From the NCBI GenBank assembly GCA_019233055.1, contig JAFAMV010000054.1, forward strand, positions 1 to 61,956: a stretch of 61,956 nucleotides of DNA, given 5' to 3'. Under the pieces are notes generated by a model. That model was not told the DNA's origin, made no database searches, and saw nothing but the letters and a program-made list of their open reading frames with translations. Origin of the DNA: Curvibacter sp. (lineage in GTDB: Bacteria > Pseudomonadota > Gammaproteobacteria > Burkholderiales > Burkholderiaceae_C). The stretch's first letter is position 1; every line of letters starts with the position of its first letter. This document shows positions 1 through 8,252 of this stretch, piece by piece. A program made the position numbers and the translations under genes.

Positions 1-177
1 GCGATGGATGTGAGCTCGTCCGTATTTGAAATGCCGTTGACTGGGCCGAGCAGCGCAGCGGCGGGCGGACAAGGGCTCGCAGATGTTTGAGCGCAGCGAG
101 TTTCTGCGAGACCCCGCCCGACGTGAGCAGCGCAGGGAACCGCGAAGCGGCCCGGTCATCGGCGCGCCTTTCTTTTG

Positions 178-211
178 GGTACTTTTCTTTGGCAAGACAA
201 AGAAAAGTGCC
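178..211. repeat. Long hairpin, likely copy of a dispersed Burkholderiales intergenic repeat
   Basis: Arms at 178-191 (GGTACTTTTCTTTG) and 198-211 (CAAAGAAAAGTGCC) pair over 14 positions with a single G.T wobble and a 6-base GCAAGA loop. The element lies 86 bases beyond the fdsD stop. It could end or stabilise the operon transcript, but the T-rich stretch lies inside the stem rather than after it, so it is not a classic intrinsic terminator. Confidence 0.6.
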
Positions 212-270
212 TCGGCCGCCGGGCCGAGACCCGGCCCCCGCCCTCGGAAAAGGCAAACCCCAAACAAAAA

Positions 271-291
271 GCAAAGAGCAAAGAGCAAAGA
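271..291. repeat. 7-bp tandem repeat, three units
   Basis: GCAAAGA is repeated three times in a row at 271-277, 278-284 and 285-291, followed by an A run that reaches the fdsD stop codon. Read on the minus strand it gives a T-rich tail directly after that stop. It is a simple-sequence repeat with no evident coding role. Confidence 0.7.
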
Positions 292-296
292 AAAAA

Positions 297-536
297 CTAC
301 AACCCCTCCTCCAACACCCCCCGATAAACCCCCACCGCCTCCAACACGATCGCCCTCACCTCCCTCTCCCCCGGCGCATCCACCAACCGCAAAAACTCCG
401 CCCTCATCCGGGGCTCCCAGAACTTGCGGATGTGCTGCGCCACCCCTTCCAGCGCCTCGGCGTGGTCAGGCATGGACTCGAAGAACTGGCCGATGCGGTT
501 GGCCATCTGGATCAGGTTGTCGGAATGGGTGCTCAT
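297..536 (-). CDS. fdsD: Formate dehydrogenase delta subunit
   Basis: A 79-residue protein of the FdsD family, the small delta subunit or maturation partner of soluble NAD-dependent molybdenum formate dehydrogenases. The N-terminal 'LIQMANRIGQFFESMP' helix and the following 'HIRKFWEPRMR' segment are typical of the family. The start codon overlaps the fdhD stop (ATGA at 533-536), so translation is probably coupled. It is the last gene of the operon, as in other fdsGBACD clusters. Length fits the family (about 70-80 residues). Confidence 0.9.
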   Translation of the reverse strand: MSTHSDNLIQMANRIGQFFESMPDHAEALEGVAQHIRKFWEPRMRAEFLRLVDAPGEREVRAIVLEAVGVYRGVLEEGL

Positions 537-1393
537 GGATGGGCCTCCAGGGCCAGTCGCTGGCCATGGGTGTAGATGGAGAAATCAGGTCCGCGCGCAA
601 AGCCCAGCAGGCACAGGCCCGCGGCCTCGGCGGTGTCGATGGCGAGTGCGGTCACGCCCGAGACGGCCGCCAGCAGGGGCACGCCTGCTGCGGCGGTCTT
701 CTGCACCATCTCATGGCTGGCCCGGCTGGTCACCACGACAAAGCCCTGACGGGCTTGGTCGGCACCGAGGCCACGTGCGCGCAGCAGGGCGCCGATCAGC
801 TTGTCGAGTGCGTTGTGGCGACCCACATCCTCGCGCACCAGGTGCAGCCGACCCGAGGCATCGCACCAGCCCGCCGCATGGGTGGCGCCGGTGGCCTCGA
901 GCAGGGCCTGTTGCCCGCGCAACTGGGCCAGTCCTTCGCAGATGCGGTCGGGCCGATAGGCCCCAGGCTGCGGCGGCAGGGTGGGCAGCGGGCGCACCAC
1001 CTGGGACAGGCTTTCGGCACCGCACAGGCCGCAGCCGGTGCGGCCGGCCAGGCTGCGTCGACGGTCCTTGAAACGGGCGAAGCAGGCCGCCGTCACCTGC
1101 AGGCGCAGCGTGCTGCCTTCGGGGCCGTGCGCCACCTCGATGTCGAGCACCTGCGAGACCTGGTCCACCAGGCCTTCGGTCAGCGAGAAACCGATGGCGA
1201 AGTCTTCCAGATCGCCGGGCGTGGCCAGCATCACCGCATGGCTGATGCCGTTGTATTCGAGCGCCACCGGCCTTTCTTCGGCCACCCGGTCCTGCGCCGC
1301 CAGCACCCGGCCCGAGCGCCAGCGCCTGACCTCGGTCGGGCGGCAACCCGCCTCGGCCGGTGCCTCGGCAAGCCGGGGGGCAGGGCCCGGCAT
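533..1393 (-). CDS. fdhD: Formate dehydrogenase accessory sulfurtransferase FdhD (FdsC)
   Basis: A 286-residue FdhD/FdsC protein. This family delivers sulfur to the molybdenum bis-MGD cofactor before insertion into formate dehydrogenase. The signature 'GRTGCGLCGAESL' carries the CxxC pair of the sulfurtransferase loop, and 'LVREDVGRHNALDKLIG' plus 'VTSRASHEMVQKTAAAGVP' are the other conserved blocks. I place the start at the ATG at 1391-1393, 2 bases past the fdsA stop. A longer in-frame reading exists but only runs antisense-style through fdsA in the wrong frame. It sits between fdsA and fdsD, as expected for fdsC. Confidence 0.93.
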   Translation of the reverse strand: MPGPAPRLAEAPAEAGCRPTEVRRWRSGRVLAAQDRVAEERPVALEYNGISHAVMLATPGDLEDFAIGFSLTEGLVDQVSQVLDIEVAHGPEGSTLRLQVTAACFARFKDRRRSLAGRTGCGLCGAESLSQVVRPLPTLPPQPGAYRPDRICEGLAQLRGQQALLEATGATHAAGWCDASGRLHLVREDVGRHNALDKLIGALLRARGLGADQARQGFVVVTSRASHEMVQKTAAAGVPLLAAVSGVTALAIDTAEAAGLCLLGFARGPDFSIYTHGQRLALEAHP

Positions 1394-1395
1394 CC

Positions 1396-4290
1396 TCAGG
1401 CTCCCTGGCTGGCCGCCGACAAGGCTTCCAGCTGGGCTTCGTTGAAACGGCTGTAGTCGCGCTGCCAGGCCGAAGGCTGCTGCACCGGCATCACATTCAC
1501 CGCCGTCACCTTGTACTCGGGGCAGTTGGTGGCCCAGTCGCTGCTGTCGGTGGTGATCACGTTCGCGCCCGACTCGGGGAAGTGGAAGGTGGTGTAGACC
1601 ACGCCCGGGGCCACCCGCTCGCTGACCTTGGCACGCAGCACCGTCTCGCCGGCACGGCTCTGCACCCCCACCCAGTCCATGTCGCGGATGCCGCGCTCCT
1701 CGGCATCGTGCGGATGGATCTCCAGGCGGTCCTCGCTGTGCCACTGGTTGTTGGCGGTGCGCCGGGTCTGGGCGCCGACGTTGTACTGCGACAGGATGCG
1801 CCCGGTGGTCAGCAGCAGCGGGAAGCGGCGCGTGACCTTCTCGTCGGTGGGCACGTACTGGGTGATGATGAAGCGGCCCTTGCCGCGCACGAAGCGGTCC
1901 ACGTGCATGATGGCGGTGCCGGCCTCGTCGGTGCTGTCGTTGCAGGGCCACTGCACGCTGCCCAGGCGGTCGATCTTCTCGTAGCTGACGCCGGCGAAGC
2001 TCGGGGTCAGGGCGGCGATCTCGCGCATGATCTCCTCGGGGTGGGCGTAGTCCATCGGGTAGCCCAGCGCATTGGCCAGCTTCTGGGTCACCTGCCAGTC
2101 GGCCAGGCCAGCCTTGGGCGGCATCACCTGGCGCACCCGCGAGATGCGGCGTTCGGCATTGGTGAAGGTGCCGTCCTTCTCGAGGAAGGACGAGCCCGGC
2201 AGGAACACATGCGCGTATTTGGCGGTCTCGTTGAGGAAGATGTCCTGCACCACCACGCACTGCATGGCCTTGAGCGACTCGGTCACGTGCTGGGTGTTGG
2301 GATCGCTCTGCACGATGTCCTCGCCCTCGCAGTACAGGCCCAGGAAGCTGCCCTGCTGCGCGGCGTCGAACATGTTCGGGATGCGCAAGCCCGGCTCGGG
2401 ATTCAGCGTCACGCCCCAGGCCGCCTCGAACAGGGCGCGGGTGCTGCTGTCGCTGATGTGGCGGTAGCCGGGCAGTTCATGCGGGAAGCTGCCCATGTCG
2501 CAGCTGCCCTGCACATTGTTCTGGCCGCGCAGCGGGTTGACGCCCACGCCCTCGCGCCCCACGTTGCCGGTGGCCATGGCCAGGTTGGCGATGCCCATCA
2601 CCATGGTCGAGCCTTGCGCATGTTCGGTCACGCCCAAGCCGTAGTAGATGGCGGCATTGACCTGGCGGTCGCTGCGGCGGCCCTCGCTGTTGCCAGTGGC
2701 GTACAGGCGGGCGGCGGCGCGCAGCTCGGCCGCCGGTACGCCACTGACGGCCTCCATGGCCTCGGGCGAGTTGTCGGGCCGGGACACGAACTCGCGCCAT
2801 TCGCGGAAGGACTTGGCGTCGCAGCGTTCGGCGATGTAGGCCTCGTCGAGCAGGCCCTCGGTGACGACCACATGGGCCATGGCGCTGATGACGGCGACAT
2901 TGGTGCCGGGGCGCAGCTGCAGGTGGTGGGCGGCGCGGATGTGGGGCGACTCCACCAGGTCGATGCGGCGCGGATCGACCACGATGAGCTTCGCACCCTC
3001 GCGCAGGCGCTTCTTCATGCGCGAGCCGAACACCGGGTGGGCGTCGGTGGGGTTGGCACCGATCACCAGGATGACATCCGACTTCTCGACCGACTTGAAG
3101 GTCTGGGTACCGGCCGAAGTGCCGTAGGTCTGGCCCAGGCCGTAGCCGGTGGGCGAATGGCAGACACGGGCGCAGGTGTCGACATTGTTGTTGCCGAAGG
3201 CGGCGCGGATCAGCTTCTGCACCAGGTAGGTCTCTTCGTTGGTGCAGCGTGAAGAGGTGATGCCGCCGATGGCATCGCGCCCGTGTTCGGCCTGGATGCG
3301 ACGGAACTCGCTGGCCGCATGGGCGATGGCCTCGTCCCAGCTCACGACCTGCCAGGGGTCGTCGATGTGCTTGCGGATCATCGGTGTGGTGATGCGGTCG
3401 GCGTGGGTGGCATAGCCCCAGGCGAAACGGCCCTTGACGCAGGCGTGGCCCTCGTTGGCCTTGCCGTCCTTCCAGGGCACCATGCGCACCACCTCGTTGC
3501 CCTTCATCTCGGCCTTGAAGGCGCAGCCCACGCCGCAGTAGGCACAGGTGGTGACCACGCTGTGCTCGGGCTGGCCGAGTTCGATGACGCTCTTTTCCTG
3601 CAGGGTGGCGGTGGGGCAGGCCTCGACGCAGGCGCCGCAGCTGACGCAGTCGGAGTCCATGAAGCTCTGCCCCTGGCCGGCGGTGACGCGCGACTCGAAG
3701 CCCCGGCCCTGGATGGTGAGGGCAAAGGTGCCCTGGGTCTCCTCGCAGGCGCGCACGCAGCGGTTGCAGACGATGCACTTGCTGGGGTCGTAGCTGAAAT
3801 AGGGGTTGGAGTCATCGACCGCCTGCTTGCAGTCGGCACGGAAATGGTTGGCACCGTCCAGGCCGTAGCGCACCTCGCGCAGGCCGGTCACGCCGGCCAT
3901 GTCCTGCAGCTCGCAGTTGCCGTTGGCCGAACAGGTCAGGCAGTCCAGCGGGTGGTCGGAGATGTAGAGCTCCATCACCCCCTTGCGCAGCTGCTGCAGC
4001 TTCGGCGACTGGGTGCGCACCTTCATGCCGGCCTCGGCCGGGGTCGTGCACGAGGCCGGGAAGCCGCGCCGGCCCTCCACCTCGACCAGGCACAGGCGGC
4101 ACGAGCCGAAGGGCTCGAGGCTGTCGGTGGCGCAGAGCTTGGGCACGCGCACGCCGGCATCGACCGCCGCGCGCATCAGCGAGGTGCCCTCGGGCACGCT
4201 GACCCGCACGCCGTCGATCTCGAGGCTGACTTCCTTGGCCGACACCCGCGCCGGGGTGCCGTGGTCGGTTTCTTTCAGATGGTCCAGCAT
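1396..4290 (-). CDS. fdsA: NAD-dependent formate dehydrogenase, alpha (molybdenum catalytic) subunit
   Basis: A 964-residue catalytic subunit that oxidises formate to CO2 in the cytoplasm. In order: a [2Fe-2S] ferredoxin domain (C53, C64, C67, C81), a His/Cys-ligated [4Fe-4S] site (H113, C117, C120, C126), two ferredoxin-type clusters (C172/175/178/182 and C215/218/221/225), the cluster of the Mo domain (C249, C252, C256, C284), then the molybdopterin oxidoreductase body. C377-H378 in 'DTCARVCHSP' matches the molybdenum-ligand Cys and neighbouring His of this family, so it is a Cys and not a selenocysteine enzyme. GAGGAG lies 6 bases before the ATG. The start is 10 bases past the fdsB stop. 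Confidence 0.97.
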   Translation of the reverse strand: MLDHLKETDHGTPARVSAKEVSLEIDGVRVSVPEGTSLMRAAVDAGVRVPKLCATDSLEPFGSCRLCLVEVEGRRGFPASCTTPAEAGMKVRTQSPKLQQLRKGVMELYISDHPLDCLTCSANGNCELQDMAGVTGLREVRYGLDGANHFRADCKQAVDDSNPYFSYDPSKCIVCNRCVRACEETQGTFALTIQGRGFESRVTAGQGQSFMDSDCVSCGACVEACPTATLQEKSVIELGQPEHSVVTTCAYCGVGCAFKAEMKGNEVVRMVPWKDGKANEGHACVKGRFAWGYATHADRITTPMIRKHIDDPWQVVSWDEAIAHAASEFRRIQAEHGRDAIGGITSSRCTNEETYLVQKLIRAAFGNNNVDTCARVCHSPTGYGLGQTYGTSAGTQTFKSVEKSDVILVIGANPTDAHPVFGSRMKKRLREGAKLIVVDPRRIDLVESPHIRAAHHLQLRPGTNVAVISAMAHVVVTEGLLDEAYIAERCDAKSFREWREFVSRPDNSPEAMEAVSGVPAAELRAAARLYATGNSEGRRSDRQVNAAIYYGLGVTEHAQGSTMVMGIANLAMATGNVGREGVGVNPLRGQNNVQGSCDMGSFPHELPGYRHISDSSTRALFEAAWGVTLNPEPGLRIPNMFDAAQQGSFLGLYCEGEDIVQSDPNTQHVTESLKAMQCVVVQDIFLNETAKYAHVFLPGSSFLEKDGTFTNAERRISRVRQVMPPKAGLADWQVTQKLANALGYPMDYAHPEEIMREIAALTPSFAGVSYEKIDRLGSVQWPCNDSTDEAGTAIMHVDRFVRGKGRFIITQYVPTDEKVTRRFPLLLTTGRILSQYNVGAQTRRTANNQWHSEDRLEIHPHDAEERGIRDMDWVGVQSRAGETVLRAKVSERVAPGVVYTTFHFPESGANVITTDSSDWATNCPEYKVTAVNVMPVQQPSAWQRDYSRFNEAQLEALSAASQGA

Positions 4291-4300
4291 CTTGAACTCC

Positions 4301-5857
4301 TCAGGCCGCCGGCGCCCCGGGCGCGGCGAGCCCGAAATCCTGCGGGTAATGGTTGAGTGCCGACAGCACCGGGTAGGGGGTCATGCCGCCCATGGCGCAC
4401 AGCGAGCCGTGCAGCATGGTGTCGCACAGGTCGCGCAGCAGCTTCACCTGCTGCGCCTGCTGCGGGCCGCCGGCGGTGATGCGGTCGATCACCTCGACGC
4501 CCCGCGTCGAACCGATGCGGCAGGGTGTGCACTTGCCGCAGGACTCGAGGGCACAGAAATCCATCGCGTAGCGGGCCAGCCGGGCCAGGTCGGCCGTGTC
4601 GTCGTGCACCACGATGCCGCCATGGCCGACCACCGCCCCGAAGGCGGCGTAGGCTTCGTAGTCCAGGGGCACATCCCATCTGTCCTCGGGCACATAGGCG
4701 CCCAGCGGGCCGCCGACCTGGATGGCCTTGACGGGCCGGCCCGAGGCGGTGCCGCCGCCAAAGCCATAGACCAGCTCGCGCAGGGTCAGGCCGAAGGCCT
4801 TCTCGACCAGGCCGCCGTGGCGGATGTTGCCGGCCAGCTGGAACGGCAGGGTGCCGTGTGAGCGGCCCACGCCATAGTTGCGGTAGAAATCGGCCCCGCG
4901 CGCCAGGATGGTGGGCACCGAGGCGAAGGTGATCACGTTGTTGATGACGGTCGGCTGGCCGAACAGGCCCTGCAGGGCCGGCAGCGGCGGCTTGGCCCGC
5001 ACGATGCCGCGCCGCCCTTCCAGGCTTTCGAGCAGCGCGGTCTCCTCGCCGCAGACATAGGCCCCCGCCCCCATGCGGACCTGCAGCCGGAAGGCCCGGC
5101 CGCTGCCCAGCACCGAGTCGCCGAGGAAGCCGGCCGCCGTGGCCCGTGTCACCGCCTCCTGGAGCGCGGCCACCGCATGCGGGTATTCGGAGCGCACATA
5201 GATGAAGCCCTCGGTGGCCCCGACCGCGAGGGCGGCGATCGCCATGCCCTCGATCAGCACATAGGGGTCGCCCTCCATCGTCATGCGGTCGGAGAAGGTG
5301 CCCGAGTCGCCCTCGTCGGCATTGCAGACGATGTATTTCTGGGCCGCCTGGGCATGGGCCACGGTCTTCCATTTGATGCCCGCCGGGAAGGCCGCCCCAC
5401 CGCGGCCGCGCAGGCCCGAGTGGGTCACCTCGTGGATGATGGCGGCACCGTCGAGCGCCAGGGCCTGGCGCAGGCCGGCCCAGCCCTCATGGGCCTCGTA
5501 GTCGGCCAGGCTCAGGGGGTCGGTGATGCCCATGCGGCGGAAGGTCAGGCGCTCCTGCAGCGCCAGATAGGGGATCTGCTCGGTCACGCCCAGGCGCAGC
5601 GGGTGCTCGCCGCCCTGCAACAGGCCGGCCGCCAGCAGGGCCGGCACCTGCGCGGGCTCGACCGGGCCGTAGGCGATGCGGCCCTGCGCGGTCTGGACCT
5701 CGACCAGGGGCTCGAGCCAGAACAGGCCGCGCGAGCCATTGCGCACCAGCTCGATGCGCTCGCCACAGGCGGCCTGCAGGGCTTCGGCCACCTCGTCGGC
5801 ACCGACCGCCAGGGCGGCCGAGTCGCGCGGCACGTAGACACGGATCTTGGCGTCCAT
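4301..5857 (-). CDS. fdsB: NAD-dependent formate dehydrogenase, beta (NADH/FMN) subunit
   Basis: A 518-residue NuoF-like subunit that passes electrons from FdsA through FMN to NAD+. Visible are the FMN/NADH motifs 'GLRGRGGAAFPAG' (148-160), 'CNADEGDSGTFSDR' (178-191) and 'GAGAYVCGEETALLESLEG' (263-281), and a C-terminal [4Fe-4S] site with C440, C443, C446 and C487. The roughly 100-residue N-terminal extension is usual for FdsB. GGAGGG precedes the ATG by 8 bases. It lies 3 bases after fdsG. Confidence 0.97.
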   Translation of the reverse strand: MDAKIRVYVPRDSAALAVGADEVAEALQAACGERIELVRNGSRGLFWLEPLVEVQTAQGRIAYGPVEPAQVPALLAAGLLQGGEHPLRLGVTEQIPYLALQERLTFRRMGITDPLSLADYEAHEGWAGLRQALALDGAAIIHEVTHSGLRGRGGAAFPAGIKWKTVAHAQAAQKYIVCNADEGDSGTFSDRMTMEGDPYVLIEGMAIAALAVGATEGFIYVRSEYPHAVAALQEAVTRATAAGFLGDSVLGSGRAFRLQVRMGAGAYVCGEETALLESLEGRRGIVRAKPPLPALQGLFGQPTVINNVITFASVPTILARGADFYRNYGVGRSHGTLPFQLAGNIRHGGLVEKAFGLTLRELVYGFGGGTASGRPVKAIQVGGPLGAYVPEDRWDVPLDYEAYAAFGAVVGHGGIVVHDDTADLARLARYAMDFCALESCGKCTPCRIGSTRGVEVIDRITAGGPQQAQQVKLLRDLCDTMLHGSLCAMGGMTPYPVLSALNHYPQDFGLAAPGAPAA

Positions 5858-5860
5858 GGT

Positions 5861-6370
5861 TCAGCCCTCCAAGCCGGGAAGCGACGCCACCAGGCGCTCG
5901 AAGCGCTCGGCACTGACGCGCCCATGCACGCGCTCGTCCACCGCCATCGCCGGCGACGAGGCGCACAGCCCCAGGCAATACACCGGCAGCAGGGTGACCG
6001 CGCCATCGGCGCGGGTGCTGCCATGGCGATCGTCGGCACAGCCCAGCCGCTCGCAGGCCTGCGCCCACAACGCCTCGGCGCCGCGCGCCTGGCAGGCCTC
6101 GGCGCGGCAGACCTGCACGATGTGGCGGCCCGGCGGGCTGCTGCGGAAATGGTGGTAGTAGCTCAGCACGCCGTGCACCTCGGCCCGCGACAGGTTGAGC
6201 GCCTCGGCCAGCAGGGGCACCGCCGCCTCGGGCACATGGCCCAGCCGGTCCTGCACGGCGTGCAGCATGGGCAGCAGGGCGCCGGGCAGGTGGGCCAGGG
6301 TGGCGATCGCATCGCGCACCACGGTCAACTCGTCAGGGGTTTGATCGGCGCGGGCGCCAGGGGAAGTCAT
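5861..6370 (-). CDS. fdsG: NAD-dependent formate dehydrogenase, gamma subunit
   Basis: A 169-residue NuoE-like [2Fe-2S] subunit of the soluble formate dehydrogenase. The four cluster cysteines are in 'VQVCRAEACQARG' and 'YCLGLCASSPAM'. An in-frame ATG at 6386-6388 would add six residues, but only the ATG at 6368-6370 (MTSPGARAD) has a well-placed GGAGAG upstream, so I use that one. It is the first dehydrogenase gene of the operon, about 40 bases after the transporter. Confidence 0.95.
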   Translation of the reverse strand: MTSPGARADQTPDELTVVRDAIATLAHLPGALLPMLHAVQDRLGHVPEAAVPLLAEALNLSRAEVHGVLSYYHHFRSSPPGRHIVQVCRAEACQARGAEALWAQACERLGCADDRHGSTRADGAVTLLPVYCLGLCASSPAMAVDERVHGRVSAERFERLVASLPGLEG

Positions 6371-6413
6371 GTTTGCGCTCTCCAGCATTCGGATTCGGGG
6401 GGTCGGGCGGGGC

Positions 6414-8048
6414 TCAGCCGAACAGCTTCACCACCCCGAGCAGGGTGCGGTAGATGCCCCAGGCCAGCGGCAGGCCGACCGCCGCCCAGGCCAGCCAGGC
6501 CAGCAGCGGGCTCGAGACTTCTGCGCCTGCGGCACCGGTGGCGGCGCCCGCCTGGGCGCTCGCCACCTTCTCGTGCGCCAGCCGCTTTTCCTCGGCCAGC
6601 TCGGCATCGCTCATGAACCAGTGGTCGGCCACCGGGCGCACCAGCAGGTTGCACAGCAGGCCGACGGCCAGCATGCCGACCAGGATGTACATGGTCTGGT
6701 TGTAGACCTGTTCGCGCGGCACGCCCTGGGCCAACTGGAAATCGCGCATGTAGTTCACCACCACCGGACCGAGGATGCCGGCCGTGGCCCAGGCCGTCAG
6801 CAGCCGCCCGTGGATGGCGCCGACGAACTGGGTGCCGAACAGGTCTGCCAGGTAGGCCGGCACGGTGGCAAAGCCGCCGCCGTACATGGACAGGATGATG
6901 CAGAAGGCGCCCACGAACAGGAACACGCTGTGCGCCGCCGCGCTGCCCGGGACGCCGAAATACAGCACGGCACCGAGCACGAAGAACACCGCGAAGGTCA
7001 GCTTGCGCCCGAGCCGGTCGGACAGGCTGGCCCAGAAGAAGCGCCCGCCGATGTTGAACAGGCTCAGCAGCGCGGTGAAGCCGGCCGCCACGCCGGCGAT
7101 CGCGGCCAATTGGGTCTTGTCGAGTTCGCTGTAGCGGGCGGCCACCCCGATCAGGGAGCCGCCGAAGACCTCCTGCAGCATCGGCGAGGACATGCCGATC
7201 ACCCCGATGCCGGCGCTCACGTTCATGCACAGGGCCATCCAGACCAGCCAGAACTGCGGCACCTTGAAGGCATTCTTCACATGCACATGGCGCTGGGTGA
7301 TCATGTTGTTGCTGGCATGGATGACCGGGGGCGTCCAGCCCGCAGGCTTCCAGCCGATGGGCGGCACGCGGTAGCCCAGCGCACCGGCCATCATGAAGAC
7401 GAAATAGATCAGGGCCATCACCACGAAGGTCGGCATCACGCCCACACTCTGGGCGTCGGCGAACTGCTTCATGAGGTCGGCGGCCAGCGGCGAGCCGATC
7501 ATGGCGCCGCCGCCGAAGCCCATGATGGCCATGCCGGTGGCCATGCCGCGTTTGTCAGGGAACCACTTGATCAGCGTCGAGACCGGCGAGATGTAGCCCA
7601 GCCCCAGGCCGATGCCCCCGATCACGCCCGAGCCCAGTAACATGATCCAGAACTGGTGCACATAGATGCCCAGGGCCGACAGCAGCATGCCGCCGCACCA
7701 GCAGAGGGCCGCCACCACCCCGGCCTTGCGCGGGCCGGCGCGCTCCAGCCAGCCGCCCCAGAGAGCGGCCGAGCAGCCCAGGAAGACGAAGAACAGGGTG
7801 TACATCCAGCCCAGGGTCGAGATGCGCCAGTCGCATTGGGTGGTGAACAGCTCGGCGAAGAAGCCGATGTCCGGCCCGCACTTGACGCTTTCCTTGATGC
7901 CCAGCGCCTTGGACAGCGGCAGCCAGAACACCGAGAAACCATAGGCCATGCCGATGCACAGGTGGATGGCCAGGGCGGCCGGCGGCACCAGCCACCGGTT
8001 GAATCCCGGACCGGCAATGGTCCGCTCCTTGTCGAGAAATGCTGCCAT
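6414..8048 (-). CDS. OFA-family MFS transporter (OxlT-like, oxalate/formate)
   Basis: A 544-residue major facilitator of the oxalate:formate antiporter (OFA) family. Markers are the N-terminal 'GMAYGFSVFWLPLSKALGI' helix, the 'PDKRGMATGMAIMGFGGGAMIGSPLA' region, and 12 hydrophobic segments, followed by a polar linker and one extra C-terminal membrane helix. GGAG sits about 8 bases before the ATG. It heads the fds operon with a gap of about 40 bases, so formate uptake or oxalate/formate exchange is the natural reading. No formyl-CoA transferase or oxalyl-CoA decarboxylase gene is in view, so the true substrate is undecided. Confidence 0.88.
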   Translation of the reverse strand: MAAFLDKERTIAGPGFNRWLVPPAALAIHLCIGMAYGFSVFWLPLSKALGIKESVKCGPDIGFFAELFTTQCDWRISTLGWMYTLFFVFLGCSAALWGGWLERAGPRKAGVVAALCWCGGMLLSALGIYVHQFWIMLLGSGVIGGIGLGLGYISPVSTLIKWFPDKRGMATGMAIMGFGGGAMIGSPLAADLMKQFADAQSVGVMPTFVVMALIYFVFMMAGALGYRVPPIGWKPAGWTPPVIHASNNMITQRHVHVKNAFKVPQFWLVWMALCMNVSAGIGVIGMSSPMLQEVFGGSLIGVAARYSELDKTQLAAIAGVAAGFTALLSLFNIGGRFFWASLSDRLGRKLTFAVFFVLGAVLYFGVPGSAAAHSVFLFVGAFCIILSMYGGGFATVPAYLADLFGTQFVGAIHGRLLTAWATAGILGPVVVNYMRDFQLAQGVPREQVYNQTMYILVGMLAVGLLCNLLVRPVADHWFMSDAELAEEKRLAHEKVASAQAGAATGAAGAEVSSPLLAWLAWAAVGLPLAWGIYRTLLGVVKLFG

Positions 8049-8146
8049 GGGGTGTCTCCGTTCTTGGTCTTGTCGATTGCTGTTCTTGGCGGAATGCCGC
8101 GCTCGACGGCGTGCGAAGTGTCGTGGCGGGGGCCCGCCGGGTCAAA

Positions 8147-8172
8147 TTGAATCGGTGCATGGGCCGATTCAA
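8147..8172. promoter_or_regulatory. 9-bp inverted repeat, candidate LysR operator for the transporter-fds operon
   Basis: TTGAATCGG (8147-8155) and CCGATTCAA (8164-8172) form perfect arms around an 8-base spacer. The dyad centre is about 110 bases upstream of the transporter start. The A run after the second arm would precede the stem on the strand being transcribed, so it does not look like a terminator of the lysR gene. A dyad of this size is typical of LysR-type regulator sites. Confidence 0.5.
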
Positions 8173-8252
8173 AAAAGAAATGTGGCCGGTGTGGTCGGTG
8201 TGGCCGGCACCGCCGCCGCCTCGGCGGCAGCCCACGGGCGCTCAGCAGGCGT

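Larger units (their letters stand above)
1..296. other. Non-coding region downstream of the formate dehydrogenase operon
   Basis: No convincing gene is visible here. Frames that are open across it give low-complexity Pro/Arg-rich translations. The stretch follows the fdsD stop on the minus strand. It consists of GC-rich sequence leading into a long hairpin (178-211) and a short tandem repeat (271-291). The general composition (GCAGCGAGTTTC-type block, then a TTTCTTTTGGGTAC hairpin) resembles dispersed intergenic elements that I recall from Burkholderiales genomes; that comparison is from memory, not a search. Confidence 0.6.

Noticed and set aside
1394..2260. Upstream extension of the fdhD frame
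   Set aside because: The extension runs through fdsA in another frame with Arg-rich translation; the FdhD family N-terminus fits the ATG at 1391-1393.
1360..3252. Long open frame antisense to fdsA (and similar ones antisense to nadB, the histidine kinase and the MerR fusion)
   Set aside because: They come from high-GC codon bias on the other strand; translations are Gly/Ala/His/Arg-rich with no recognisable domain, and the opposite strand holds an unmistakable enzyme.
8147..8172. Dyad as terminator of the lysR gene
   Set aside because: On the transcribed strand the T run comes before the stem, not after it.
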